Shown one piece after another: positions 35,227 through 44,340 of a stretch of DNA of 64,000 nucleotides. The stretch's first letter is position 1. Each line of letters starts with the position of its first letter. Position numbers and translations under genes: made by a program. Under the pieces are notes generated by a model. The model had not been told where the DNA came from and did not search any database. It saw only the letters and a program-made list of their open reading frames with translations. The DNA is from Nitrobacter sp039808345. GTDB taxonomy: Bacteria > Pseudomonadota > Alphaproteobacteria > Rhizobiales > Xanthobacteraceae. The stretch lies in contig NZ_CP181167.1 in the NCBI RefSeq assembly GCF_047824785.1, forward strand, positions 2,356,001 through 2,420,000, given 5' to 3'.

Positions 35227-35328
35227 AGTCTTTCACCGTTTCGTGGAAACGGTGAAAGACTCTATCTTTATGCTTTGACGCGTTTTCTTCACGCGAACCG
35301 GATTCCACTTCGCTCGAAAACGCTATAG
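35224..35328 (+). repeat. Dispersed repeat, type 1
   Basis: A near-consensus copy: tagagtctttcaccgtttcg, then ggaaacggtgaaagactcta, tttgacgcgttttcttcacg and cgaaccggattccacttcg, then ctcgaaaacgctatag. It starts at the dnaB stop, so it can serve as the 3' stem-loop of dnaB. Confidence 0.9.
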
Positions 35329-35396
35329 CCTTACAGACCTTCCAGACAGACCGTTCGCGCGGTTGAACCGCCGTGCGGCCGGGCGTAGCATGCGGC

Positions 35397-36575
35397 ATGA
35401 ATCTCATGCCTGATTCTAAAGTGAGCGGCATGCCTGCCGATACCGGCGCGGCAGCGTCGGCAACCGGCACCCTCACCGTCGATCTCGACGCCATCGTCGC
35501 TAACTGGCGCAAGCTGGAAAAGACCGCCGTGCCGGCCGAATGCGCGGGGGTGGTCAAGGCCGACGCCTATGGCTGCGGCGCCCGGCCCGTGGTGCGCGCG
35601 CTGAGCGCCGCCGGATGCAGAACGTTTTTCGTGGCCACGCTCGATGAGGCGCGGGTGGTTCGCGCCGCCGCTTCCTCCGCCGACATCTATGTGCTGGACG
35701 GCTTCTTTCAGGATTGCGGTGACGCCTTCGCGACGATCAATTGCCGGCCCGTGATCGGCGATCTCAATGAACTCGCGGAATGGGACGTGTTTTGCCGGCG
35801 CACCGGCTGGGCGGGCGGCGCGGCCATTCACATCGACACCGGCATGAATCGCCTGGGTCTCACCCTGGATGAGGCGCAAGGCATCCTTTCAAGGATCAAT
35901 GCGGGCGATCACGGGATCACGCTGGTGATGAGTCACCTGGCCTGCGCGGAAAGCCTCCACCATCCGCTCAATGCCAGTCAGGTCGCGGCGTTTCGTGAGA
36001 TCGCCAGACAGTTTTCCGGGGTTCCGGCCTCATTGGCGAATTCGTCCGGCGTTTTTCTCGGGGCCCGATATCAGTTCGACCTGGTGCGTCCGGGCGCCGC
36101 GCTCTATGGCGTCAACCCCACGCCGGAAGCCGCCAATCCGATGCAGCCGGTGGTCGAGCTGAAAGCCCGGATCGTGCAGACCCGCTCGATCGACAAAGGT
36201 GAAAGCGTCGGCTACGGCGCGACATGGACCGCGCGGCGGCCGACCCGGCTTGCGGTCGTCTCGGCGGGATATGCCGACGGCTATTTCCGCGCCGGCGGCA
36301 GCAATGACGGCACGCGCGGAGCCGAGGTCGTTGTCGCTGGAACGCGATGCCCGGTGGCAGGCCGGATTTCCATGGACCTGCTGGCGGTCGACATCACCGA
36401 CCTGCCGCCCCATGCCGGAGTACGGCGCGGTCATGTGGCGACGCTGATCGGCGAAGGCATCACAGTGGACGAACTCGCTCACCATTTCGGCACCATCGGT
36501 TACGAGGTGCTGACCAGCCTCGGCGGCCGCTACCACCGAATCTACAAAGGCGGCCCGGCCGAGCCTCGAACCTGA
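35397..36575 (+). CDS. alr: Alanine racemase
   Basis: A 392-residue PLP enzyme producing D-alanine for peptidoglycan. The cofactor lysine is K54 in AGVVKADAYGCG. HIDTGMNRLGL, the LANSSGVFLG region, LVRPGAALYGVNP, SVGYGATWTA (catalytic Tyr) and AGRISMDLLAVDITD follow. The ATG at 35397 was chosen. radA starts 9 bases after the stop, so the two are likely co-transcribed. Confidence 0.95.
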   Translation: MNLMPDSKVSGMPADTGAAASATGTLTVDLDAIVANWRKLEKTAVPAECAGVVKADAYGCGARPVVRALSAAGCRTFFVATLDEARVVRAAASSADIYVLDGFFQDCGDAFATINCRPVIGDLNELAEWDVFCRRTGWAGGAAIHIDTGMNRLGLTLDEAQGILSRINAGDHGITLVMSHLACAESLHHPLNASQVAAFREIARQFSGVPASLANSSGVFLGARYQFDLVRPGAALYGVNPTPEAANPMQPVVELKARIVQTRSIDKGESVGYGATWTARRPTRLAVVSAGYADGYFRAGGSNDGTRGAEVVVAGTRCPVAGRISMDLLAVDITDLPPHAGVRRGHVATLIGEGITVDELAHHFGTIGYEVLTSLGGRYHRIYKGGPAEPRT

Positions 36576-36584
36576 CGCCGATCA

Positions 36585-38036
36585 ATGGCCAAATCCGCCC
36601 TCTCCTTCGTCTGCCAGAACTGCGGCGCGGCCTATAACCGCTGGCAGGGCAAGTGCGACGGCTGCGGCGAATGGAATACGCTGGCCGAGGAGGATATCAC
36701 CGGCGCGACGACGATGCCGGTCAGCGTCCGTTCCAGGCGCAAGGGCCGGCTGTTCACGCTGGAGACGCTGACGGGCAAGACGCAGGATGCGCCGCGCCTG
36801 TCTTCCGGCATGGGCGAACTGGATCGCGTGACCGGCGGCGGCTTTGTGCGCGGCTCCGTCCTTCTGGTCGGCGGCGATCCGGGAATCGGCAAATCGACGC
36901 TGCTCACGCAGGCGACGAGCCTTTTGGCGCGTGCCGGCCATCGCGCGGTCTATATCTCGGGCGAGGAAGCGGTCGCGCAGGTGCGATTGCGCGCCGAACG
37001 CCTCGGGCTTGCCGACGCGCCGGTGCAACTGGCGGCGGAAACCTCGGTTGAGGATATCGTCGCCACCCTGTCCGAAGGCACGGTGCCGCGTCTCGTGGTG
37101 ATCGACTCGATCCAGACCATGTGGACCGACACCGTGGAATCCGCGCCGGGAACGGTCACGCAGGTGCGCGCCTCGGCGCAGGCGCTGATTCGCTTCGCCA
37201 AAAAATCCGGGGCGGCGCTAATCCTGGTGGGCCATGTCACCAAGGACGGCCAGATCGCCGGTCCACGCGTGGTCGAGCACATGGTCGATGCGGTGCTGTC
37301 GTTCGAAGGCGAAGGCTCGCAGCAGTTTCGTATTCTGCGCGCGGTGAAGAACCGGTTCGGTCCCACCGACGAGATCGGCGTCTTCGAGATGACGGGACTG
37401 GGCCTGCGCGAGGTCTCCAATCCGTCCGAACTGTTTCTGTCGGAGCGCGATCTCGGCAGTCCGGGCACGGCGGTCTTCGCGGGCATCGAGGGCACCCGGC
37501 CGGTGCTGGTGGAATTACAGGCGCTGGTGGCGCCGACCTCGCTCGGCACGCCGCGACGCGCGGTCGTCGGCTGGGATTCGAGCCGGCTGTCCATGGTGCT
37601 GGCGGTTCTCGAAGCGCATTGCGGGGTCAAGCTTTCCGGGCACGACGTTTATTTCAATGTGGCCGGCGGGCTGCGGATCAACGAGCCGGCCGCCGATCTC
37701 GCCGCGGCCGCGGCGCTGGTGTCATCGCTGACAAACGCCCAGCTCCCGACCGACGCGGTCTATTTCGGCGAGATTTCGCTATCCGGCGCGGTCAGGCCGG
37801 TGGCGCAAACCCCGGCGCGGCTCAAGGAAGCCGCCAAGCTCGGATTCGGACGTGCCGTACTACCGGAATCGGCGCGCGGAGATATCGGCAGCGATGCCGG
37901 TCTTTCCCTCGATACCGTCGCCGGATTGACCACGCTGGTGGCGGATATCGCCGCGCGCGGGCAAGTCCGCCCCGGCAAACGCGCCGACCCGGAGAAAAAT
38001 GCCACACCCGGCCAAAACCATCGTCAGGGAGGCTAA
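36585..38036 (+). CDS. radA: DNA repair protein RadA
   Basis: A 483-residue protein that drives branch migration in recombination. An N-terminal C4 zinc finger (CQNCGAAYNRWQGKCDGCGEW) is followed by a RecA-like ATPase with Walker A GGDPGIGKST, VVIDSIQTMW and the RadA-specific RAVKNRFGPTDEIGVFEM. A Lon-protease-like domain with FNVAGGLRINEPAADLA and GEISLSGAVRPV closes it. Intact. Confidence 0.96.
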   Translation: MAKSALSFVCQNCGAAYNRWQGKCDGCGEWNTLAEEDITGATTMPVSVRSRRKGRLFTLETLTGKTQDAPRLSSGMGELDRVTGGGFVRGSVLLVGGDPGIGKSTLLTQATSLLARAGHRAVYISGEEAVAQVRLRAERLGLADAPVQLAAETSVEDIVATLSEGTVPRLVVIDSIQTMWTDTVESAPGTVTQVRASAQALIRFAKKSGAALILVGHVTKDGQIAGPRVVEHMVDAVLSFEGEGSQQFRILRAVKNRFGPTDEIGVFEMTGLGLREVSNPSELFLSERDLGSPGTAVFAGIEGTRPVLVELQALVAPTSLGTPRRAVVGWDSSRLSMVLAVLEAHCGVKLSGHDVYFNVAGGLRINEPAADLAAAAALVSSLTNAQLPTDAVYFGEISLSGAVRPVAQTPARLKEAAKLGFGRAVLPESARGDIGSDAGLSLDTVAGLTTLVADIAARGQVRPGKRADPEKNATPGQNHRQGG

Positions 38037-38091
38037 AGCGGCGTGACGTTGCGGCCTAGCGCCGCTATACATCCCGCGCTAGCCGCAAGGC

Positions 38092-38200
38092 TTGAGCATG
38101 ATCCCGAAAAGTAGAAACCGGTTTTCGGAAAAGATCATGCTCAAACAACAAACAAAGGATAAGCGACGAGTCTGATTCAACCCAGTTGAAACAGACTCTA
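38092..38200 (-). repeat. Dispersed repeat, type 2, copy B
   Basis: Inverted counterpart of 32089-32205: gagcatgatcccgaaaagta, then aaaccggttttcggaaaag, aacaaaggataagcgacgag and ttcaacccagttgaaacaga. It lies after radA. Confidence 0.85.
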
Positions 38201-38244
38201 AATGATCTTGTTGTGCGAATACGTCCCTCCGGACGCGCCGCATG

Positions 38245-38352
38245 CTAGAGCATTTTCCGGCGAAGTGGATACCGGTTCGCCGCAAGAAAATGCGTTAAAA
38301 CAATAATCTAGAGCTTTGCTTCTGATTCAATCAGAAGCAAAAATGCTCTAGC
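38245..38352. repeat. Dispersed repeat, type 1 reverse fused to an att-like hairpin
   Basis: ctagagcattttccggcgaag, then ggataccggttcgccgcaag and aaaatgcgttaaaaca, followed by gcttctgattcaatcagaag (a 10-bp palindromic hairpin) inside agag...ctct arms. The same hairpin recurs at 43.6 and 57.3 kb. Confidence 0.8.
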
Positions 38353-38419
38353 CTGCCCAGGCAGGTAATCAAACGACGATTCGCGGTTTTCGAAGTTTAC
38401 GAGCGGACCTGACCAGCCG

Positions 38420-39052
38420 ATGCCGGTAACAATCCTCGACCTCGTTCTGCTCGGCGTGATGCTGATTTCGGGCCTTCTGGCGATGATTCGCGGCTTCATG
38501 CGCGAAATCCTGTCGATCGCCTCATGGGGCATCGCCGCGCTGGCCACCCTTTACTCCTTCCAGAAGTTCCTGCCGTTCGCGAAGAATTATTTCAACAACG
38601 ACACGATCGCGGCGGCGGCCGTGATCGGCGGCGTTTTCATCGGCACCCTGATCGTCATTTCGATCCTCACGACACGCATTTCGGACATGGTTCTCGATTC
38701 GAGGATCGGCGCGCTCGACCGCACCCTTGGTTTCCTGTTCGGGCTCGCGCGGGGACTGCTCATCGTCGTCGTCGCTTTCCTGTTCTTCACCTGGCTGGTT
38801 CCGGACAAGCAGCGGCCGGACTGGGTCACGGCGGCGAAATCGCTGACGGTGCTCAATTCCACCGGCACCTGGCTACAGTCGCTCTTGCCGGACGATCCAG
38901 AGAACACCATCTTAAACAAACTCAAGAAGAATAAGCCCGAAGCGGAGCAACCGGATTCGGAACCTGCCGAATCTCCGGGGTCCGACGGCTATTCCAAACC
39001 TGCCCGGGACAGCCTGCAAAAGCTGATCGACGGCAAACCGGCGGAACATTAG
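38420..39052 (+). CDS. cvpA: CvpA family membrane protein
   Basis: A 210-residue protein with four membrane helices (LDLVLLGVMLISGLLAMIRGFMRE, then a second in IASWGIAALATLYSF, TLIVISILTTRISDMV, LARGLLIVVVAFLFFTWL) and a hydrophilic C-terminal tail. RGFMREILS and SRIGALDRTLGFLFGLARG are the CvpA marks. CvpA is linked to colicin V export in E. coli and to envelope stress; it is often next to purF, as here. Its stop lies 58 bases before purF. Confidence 0.92.
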   Translation: MPVTILDLVLLGVMLISGLLAMIRGFMREILSIASWGIAALATLYSFQKFLPFAKNYFNNDTIAAAAVIGGVFIGTLIVISILTTRISDMVLDSRIGALDRTLGFLFGLARGLLIVVVAFLFFTWLVPDKQRPDWVTAAKSLTVLNSTGTWLQSLLPDDPENTILNKLKKNKPEAEQPDSEPAESPGSDGYSKPARDSLQKLIDGKPAEH

Positions 39053-39110
39053 TTGGAGCGTTGACTTGACGTTCACGACTTACTCAGGTGCCGTCGAAAA
39101 GCGAGGCGCA

Positions 39111-40625
39111 ATGGACTGTCAGCATAGTCTTTCCAGCGACGCTTCCCCCGACGATCCCGAGACTGATTTCGATCTTGACGGCGACACGCTGCGCGAGGAG
39201 TGCGGCGTGTTCGGCATTTTCGGCCATTCGGAAGCCGCGGCAATCACGGCGCTCGGGCTTCATGCTCTGCAGCACCGCGGCCAGGAAGCGGCCGGAATCG
39301 TGACCTTCGACGGCCAGCGCTTCCACTCCGAACGCCGGCTCGGACTTGTCGGCGATGCCTTCTCCCGCCGCGAGGTGATCGAACGTCTTCCGGGCAGCGC
39401 CGCTGTCGGCCACACCCGCTACTCCACCACCGGCGGCACCATCCTGCGCAACGTGCAGCCGCTGTTCGCCGAACTCCACGCCGGCGGCTTCGCCGTCGCC
39501 CACAACGGCAACCTCACCAACGGACTGACGCTGCGCCGCGAACTGGTAGGCCGTGGTGCCTTGATGCAATCGACCTCCGACACCGAGGCCATCCTGCATC
39601 TGGTCGCGCAATCGAGGCGCGGCCGCTTTATCGAGCGCTATATCGAAGCGCTCCGGGCCATCGAGGGCGCCTATGCGCTGGTGTCGCTGACCAACAAGAA
39701 GCTGGTCGGAGCGCGCGATCCGCGAGGCATCCGTCCGCTCGTGCTCGGCGAACTCGACGGTTGCCCGATCCTTGCCTCGGAAACCTGCGCGCTCGACATC
39801 ATCGGCGCCAAGTATGTACGTGACATAGAGCCCGGCGAAGTCATCGTGTTTCACCGCAAGGATGACGTCATCCAAACCGAGATCCACAAGCCCTTTCCCC
39901 CGATGCCGCCGAGGCCCTGCATCTTCGAATACATCTATTTCTCACGGCCGGATTCGATCGTCGCGGGCCGTTCGGTCTATGAAGTCCGCAAGGCGTTCGG
40001 CGCGCAACTTGCCCGCGAAAGTCATGTCGATGTCGATGTCGTGGTGCCGGTGCCCGATTCCGGCGTGCCCGCCGCCCTCGGCTACAGCCGTTTCTCCGGG
40101 GTGCCTTACGAACTCGGAATCATCAGAAATCACTATGTCGGCCGCACATTCATCCAGCCGGCGCAAAGCGTTCGCGAACTCGGCGTCCGGATGAAGCATT
40201 CCGCCAACCGCGCCGCGATCGCCGGCAAACGCATCATCCTGATCGACGACTCGCTGGTGCGCGGCACGACTTCAAGAAAGATCGTCCGCATGATGCGCGA
40301 CGCCGGGGCTACGGAGGTGCATTTCCGCCTCGCCTCGCCGCCGATCATCCACCCCGATTACTACGGCATCGACCTGCCCGACCGGAACGGACTGTTGGCC
40401 GCGACCCACAGCCTCGAAGAGATGCGTGAGATGATCGGCGCGGATTCGCTGGCCTTCCTCTCCATCGACGGCATGTATCGCGCCATGGGCGAACCCGGAC
40501 GCGATCCGGCGGATCCGAAATACGCCGACCATTGTTTCACGGGCGCCTATCCGACCAGCCTTACCGATCATACCGACGTCGAACCGCAGCCGCATCAGTT
40601 GTCGCTGCTCGCGGAAGCCAGCTGA
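39111..40625 (+). CDS. purF: Amidophosphoribosyltransferase
   Basis: A 504-residue enzyme for the first step of purine synthesis. A propeptide of about 30 residues precedes the N-terminal nucleophile cysteine in EECGVFGIFG. The glutaminase part (HALQHRGQEAAGI, GHTRYSTTG, AHNGNLTN) is followed by the PRPP site (RIILIDDSLVRGTTSRKIV region). Propeptide and long linker fit the B. subtilis class, which may hold an Fe-S cluster. The ATG at 39111 was preferred to a TTG at 39066. Confidence 0.95.
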   Translation: MDCQHSLSSDASPDDPETDFDLDGDTLREECGVFGIFGHSEAAAITALGLHALQHRGQEAAGIVTFDGQRFHSERRLGLVGDAFSRREVIERLPGSAAVGHTRYSTTGGTILRNVQPLFAELHAGGFAVAHNGNLTNGLTLRRELVGRGALMQSTSDTEAILHLVAQSRRGRFIERYIEALRAIEGAYALVSLTNKKLVGARDPRGIRPLVLGELDGCPILASETCALDIIGAKYVRDIEPGEVIVFHRKDDVIQTEIHKPFPPMPPRPCIFEYIYFSRPDSIVAGRSVYEVRKAFGAQLARESHVDVDVVVPVPDSGVPAALGYSRFSGVPYELGIIRNHYVGRTFIQPAQSVRELGVRMKHSANRAAIAGKRIILIDDSLVRGTTSRKIVRMMRDAGATEVHFRLASPPIIHPDYYGIDLPDRNGLLAATHSLEEMREMIGADSLAFLSIDGMYRAMGEPGRDPADPKYADHCFTGAYPTSLTDHTDVEPQPHQLSLLAEAS

Positions 40626-40653
40626 CCGGAAACGCGCCACAGGCGACCTGCGG

Positions 40654-41187
40654 TCAAAGCCGCCGGACCATGAACGCGGCCGCTTCGCCGTAACCGCGCA
40701 TCTTCCGCGTCAATGTGATGTCACCGCTTTCATCGAGCAGCGGGATTGCGTGGAAGCCGTGACGCCGCCAGAAACCCTCGGAGCCGTTGACAGCCACCAG
40801 CGAAACGGTCGCGAGCTTTTCCTTGCCGGCGCGCGCGAGAAGCTGTGAAACCGCCAATGACGCCGCGCCGGTGCCACGCAATTCGGGCAACAATGCGAGG
40901 TCATGGAGGTAGTATGTCTCGGGATCGCCAGGCAACTCACCGAGCCTGGAATTCAACGCTGGAGGATCCAGCGCCCGCCACGGGTGGCTGATGACATAGC
41001 CGGCGATATCGTTGCCCGCGTGGCAGACGAGACAGCCGGCCGCGTAGAGCCGGAGCCGCTCGGCGAAAACCTCCGCATCCTCCGGAAACGCCGGATGAAC
41101 TTTACCCGCGACCGCCATGACCTGCGGCAGGTCGGCCGGCGACATCGGCCGCCATTGGGCTTTGGCCTCGGCGGATAATTCAGGCAT
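40654..41187 (-). CDS. GNAT-family N-acetyltransferase
   Basis: A 177-residue acetyltransferase. The acetyl-CoA loop lies in LALLPELRGTGAASLAVSQLLARA, and the fold continues with VSLVAVNGSEGFWRRHGFHAI. GGAGG stands about 10 bases before the ATG at 41187. Divergent from the SDR gene; purF converges on it with 28 bases between. Substrate unknown. Confidence 0.88.
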   Translation of the reverse strand: MPELSAEAKAQWRPMSPADLPQVMAVAGKVHPAFPEDAEVFAERLRLYAAGCLVCHAGNDIAGYVISHPWRALDPPALNSRLGELPGDPETYYLHDLALLPELRGTGAASLAVSQLLARAGKEKLATVSLVAVNGSEGFWRRHGFHAIPLLDESGDITLTRKMRGYGEAAAFMVRRL

Positions 41188-41236
41188 AACGCGCAAACCT
41201 CCGTTCTCGTCACCCCTAGCACGAAGCACCCCTGTC

Positions 41237-41956
41237 ATGACAAAACCGCTCACCTCCCGCATCGCGCTCGTGACCGGAGCTTCGCGCGGAATCGGCTACG
41301 CCACCGCGCGCGCGCTTGCAAAAGCCGGCGCGCATGTGATCGCCGTGGCCCGCACGCAGGGCGGACTCGAAGAGCTTGACGACGACATCCGCAACGACGG
41401 CGGCAGCGCGACGCTGGTGCCGCTCAATCTCACCGACTTCGACGGGATCGCGCGACTCGGCGCCGCATTGAACGAGCGCCACGGCAAGCTCGATATTCTG
41501 GTCGGCAACGCCGGCATCGCCGGTCCGTCCTCGCCGCTCGGACACATCGAACTGAAGCCCTGGCAGGACGTGATGGCGATCAACGTCACCGCGAATTTTC
41601 AATTGATCCGCTGCATGGAGCCATTGCTGCGGCTATCGGATGCCGGGCGCGCGGTGTTCGTCACCGCCAGCGCCACCGGAAAGGCCAATGCCTATCGCGG
41701 ACCGTATGCGGCCTCGAAGGCCGCTCTGGATACGCTGGTGCGTTGCTGGGCGAACGAGACCGCGACGACCGAAATCCGGGTCAACCTGTTCAATCCCGGG
41801 CCGGTCCGGACCCGGATGCGCGCCATCGTGTTTCCGGGCGAGGATCCCATGACGCTGGATACGCCTGAACAGATCGCCGAATTCATCATCCCGATGTGCC
41901 TGCCCTCCTGGAGCGAGACGGGAAAATTATACGATTACAGGAGTCGCGATGTGTGA
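41237..41956 (+). CDS. Short-chain dehydrogenase/reductase
   Basis: A 239-residue Rossmann oxidoreductase. The cofactor site is TGASRGIGYA, NAG is in VGNAGIAG, the catalytic serine in VTASATGK and the YxxxK pair in YAASKAAL. Charge pattern after the first strand (VARTQGG) favours NADP(H). Related proteins act in ketone/alcohol or fatty-acid metabolism; the substrate cannot be told. Confidence 0.9.
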   Translation: MTKPLTSRIALVTGASRGIGYATARALAKAGAHVIAVARTQGGLEELDDDIRNDGGSATLVPLNLTDFDGIARLGAALNERHGKLDILVGNAGIAGPSSPLGHIELKPWQDVMAINVTANFQLIRCMEPLLRLSDAGRAVFVTASATGKANAYRGPYAASKAALDTLVRCWANETATTEIRVNLFNPGPVRTRMRAIVFPGEDPMTLDTPEQIAEFIIPMCLPSWSETGKLYDYRSRDV

Positions 41957-42007
41957 CGCGGGAACTTTTCCGCAGATGGATGGTTTTGATCGGTTCAGGA
42001 GTTGACG

Positions 42008-42175
42008 ATGCAAGCCATTGTGGAACGCGTGATCCGCGCTTTTGCTTTCAAGAAACCGCCATTCAGGAGAAACGTCAGCGGTGATCGCCGAACTCCGGCG
42101 GAGTTGGCCGCCGACCTGCTGGTGAACTACAGAACCCAGCTCATGCAGCGCACGCCGCCTCCTCAGGGCCGCTGA
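42008..42175 (+). CDS. Small conserved-looking basic protein, 55 aa
   Basis: Reads MQAIVERVIRAFAFKKPPFR to MQRTPPPQGR. A clear AGGAG lies 6 bases before the ATG. A basic amphipathic N-terminal helix is followed by TPAELAADLLVNYRTQLMQR, a second helix. It lies in the same direction as the SDR gene (51 bases later) and ends 17 bases before the convergent der stop. Function unknown. Confidence 0.6.
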   Translation: MQAIVERVIRAFAFKKPPFRRNVSGDRRTPAELAADLLVNYRTQLMQRTPPPQGR

Positions 42176-42192
42176 TCGATTCCGCACGCGCG

Positions 42193-43569
42193 TTATGACT
42201 TGCGCTTGCGCTTATGCGCGAACGGATTGGCTTTCTCGCGAAGCGTGATCCGGATTGGGGTGCCTGCCAGATCAAATGTCTCACGCAAGCTGTTGACCAG
42301 ATAGCGCAGATAAGATTCCGGAACGGCATCCGCCCGCGAACAAAACACCACGAAGCTCGGCGGACGCGCCTTGGTCTGCGTTGCGTAGTTGAGTTTAAGC
42401 CGCCGTCCGGAGACCGCAGGCGGCGGGCTGGCTGCGACCGCCTGCTGAAACCAGCGATTGAGCAACGCTGTTGCGACACGGCGATTCCAGACGGCATAGG
42501 CGGTCTGGATCGCGGTCATCAGCCCATCGATTCCCGCTCCCGTCAGACCGGAAATCGCGACCACCGGAGCGCCCCTGACCTGAGGCAGCCAGTGATCGAC
42601 ATCGTTGCGCAGCGAGGCGATCCGCGCCGGCCCGCCCTGCATCAAGTCCCATTTATTCACGGCAATCACGAGCGCGCGGCCCTCGCGCTCGATCAAATCG
42701 GCGATGCGGAGATCCTGCTCCTCGAACCTGTTCTGCGCATCCGTCATCAGGACGACGACTTCGGCGAACCTGACGGCGCGCAACGTATCCGCCACCGACA
42801 GCTTTTCGAGCTTTGCCTCGATCCGAGACCTGCGCCGCAATCCGGCGGTGTCGAAGATGCGGAAATCGCGGCCCTTCCAGTTAAGTTCGACCGCGATCGA
42901 GTCCCGCGTCGTGCCGGCTTCCGGACTCGTCAGCAGCCGCTCTTCGCTGAGAAGATAATTGATCACGGTCGATTTGCCCGCATTGGGCCGCCCCACGATC
43001 GCAACGCGGATCGGCCGCCGCGAAATGTCCTCGCCGGACTCGGCGATATCGTCATCATCCGCCTCCGCCGCGACCTCCGGCATCACGGCGCGCAAGGCAT
43101 CATAAAGATCGCCCATGCCCTCGCCGTGCTCCGCGGATACGCCGACCGGATCGCCGAGCCCCAGCGCATAGGATTCCAGCGCGCCGGCGTCGCCGTGCCT
43201 GCCCTCGCTCTTGTTGGCGACGAGCACGACCGGCTTGTCGGCGCGGCGCGCGAAATCGGCGAATGAACGATCCGTCGGCGTGAGGCCCGCGCGCGCGTCG
43301 AACACGAACATCAGCGCATCGGCGGCTGCAATCGCGGCCTCGGTCTGCTCCTGCATACGCGCCGTCAGGGAGCCGCGCGGCCCCTCGTCGAGGCCGGCGG
43401 TATCGATCACCGTGAAATCGAGATCCCCGAGCCGCGCCTGCCCCTCGCGGCGATCGCGCGTCACGCCCGGCTCGTCATCAACCAGCGCCAGCTTCTGTCC
43501 GACCAGACGGTTGAACAGGGTCGATTTGCCGACGTTTGGTCGGCCTATGATGGCAATGGTGAAGGACAT
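42193..43569 (-). CDS. der: Ribosome-assembly GTPase Der (EngA)
   Basis: A 458-residue tandem GTPase essential for 50S maturation. Two G-domains are present, with GRPNVGKST (8-16), DTAGLDEGPRGS and NKSEG for the first and GRPNAGKST, DTAGLRRRSR and NKWDLM for the second. A KH-like C-terminal domain follows (RLKLNYATQTKARPPSFVVF). The ATG at 43569 is canonical; an upstream in-frame ATG lies in a dispersed repeat. Confidence 0.97.
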   Translation of the reverse strand: MSFTIAIIGRPNVGKSTLFNRLVGQKLALVDDEPGVTRDRREGQARLGDLDFTVIDTAGLDEGPRGSLTARMQEQTEAAIAAADALMFVFDARAGLTPTDRSFADFARRADKPVVLVANKSEGRHGDAGALESYALGLGDPVGVSAEHGEGMGDLYDALRAVMPEVAAEADDDDIAESGEDISRRPIRVAIVGRPNAGKSTVINYLLSEERLLTSPEAGTTRDSIAVELNWKGRDFRIFDTAGLRRRSRIEAKLEKLSVADTLRAVRFAEVVVLMTDAQNRFEEQDLRIADLIEREGRALVIAVNKWDLMQGGPARIASLRNDVDHWLPQVRGAPVVAISGLTGAGIDGLMTAIQTAYAVWNRRVATALLNRWFQQAVAASPPPAVSGRRLKLNYATQTKARPPSFVVFCSRADAVPESYLRYLVNSLRETFDLAGTPIRITLREKANPFAHKRKRKS

Positions 43570-43590
43570 CGACGCTCCGCGCCCACTTGT

Positions 43591-43740
43591 AGCGTTTTCG
43601 AGCGAACCGGATTCCACTTCGCTCGAAAACGCTCTAGAGCATTATCGCTTCTGATTGAATCAGAAGCGAAGCTCTAGATTGTTGTTCTGGCGCGTTTTCT
43701 TCACGCGAACCGGATTCCACTTCGCTCGAAAACGCTCTAG
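43591..43740. repeat. Composite dispersed repeat, two type 1 cores round a hairpin
   Basis: agcgttttcgagcgaaccgg, then attccacttcgctcgaaaac, gcttctgattgaatcagaag (palindrome) and a second core cacgcgaaccggattccac with tcgctcgaaaacgctctag. The arrangement core-hairpin-core lies right upstream of der and downstream of the lipoprotein gene. Confidence 0.9.
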
Positions 43741-43800
43741 CCGGAAAATGCTCAAGGGCGGCGTCTCAATACCAGTGTTTCAGCAGCACCGATACCGCTG

Positions 43801-44334
43801 TCAGCGCGAGAAGCTGCCGCTGGGCAGCGGAGCCGGAAATGGCGAGGCCGCCGCCGGCTCGGACTGCTGCGCTGGGGGAGCCTCTTCCTTCGGCAGCGAC
43901 GTGGCCCGCCGATGAACGAGACGCTTGGGCTTGCGGGGGGCCGCGGCCGTACGGGAATCGGCCGCCCCGGCGCGGCGAGACGAGCCGTCCGCCGCGCCCT
44001 GGCGTCGCGCCTGCTCTGGTTCATCAGACGGCGACGGCGACGCGGCAGCCGCGGCCTGCTCCTGAGCCTGCTGAAGCCCCACATCACTCTTGTAGAGATC
44101 CTTCGGCACGCCCTGCTCGATACCCGGAACACCATTCGGGAAAACCGGCTGGCGGTTACCGGGCATCTTCTTCTTCGTGTCGAGGAAGTTGAACATATCG
44201 GTCGGATCCCAATTGTTCAGACCACCACCACCGCAACCGGCCAGCATGCCGCACAGCGAGATCAGAACGGCGGAAATCATCAGGCGTTCCGAGCGGCGCA
44301 TCGACGGTTTCTCATTCAAACTTGAGTTCGGCAC
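43801..44334 (-). CDS. Predicted lipoprotein downstream of YfgM-like gene
   Basis: A 177-residue protein. The N-terminus has a membrane segment and lipobox LAGC (LISLCGMLAGCGGGG), then WDPTDMFNFLDTKKKMPGNRQPVFPNGVPGIEQGVPKDLY, a conserved-looking part. The C-terminal half is Ala/Pro/Arg-rich and disordered. A GTG at 44334 or an ATG at 44301 may be the start; the latter still gives a complete signal peptide. It takes the place where related genomes usually have the beta-propeller BamB between a YfgM-like protein and Der. Function unknown. Confidence 0.75.
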   Translation of the reverse strand: MPNSSLNEKPSMRRSERLMISAVLISLCGMLAGCGGGGLNNWDPTDMFNFLDTKKKMPGNRQPVFPNGVPGIEQGVPKDLYKSDVGLQQAQEQAAAAASPSPSDEPEQARRQGAADGSSRRAGAADSRTAAAPRKPKRLVHRRATSLPKEEAPPAQQSEPAAASPFPAPLPSGSFSR

Positions 44335-44340
44335 GCCTGT

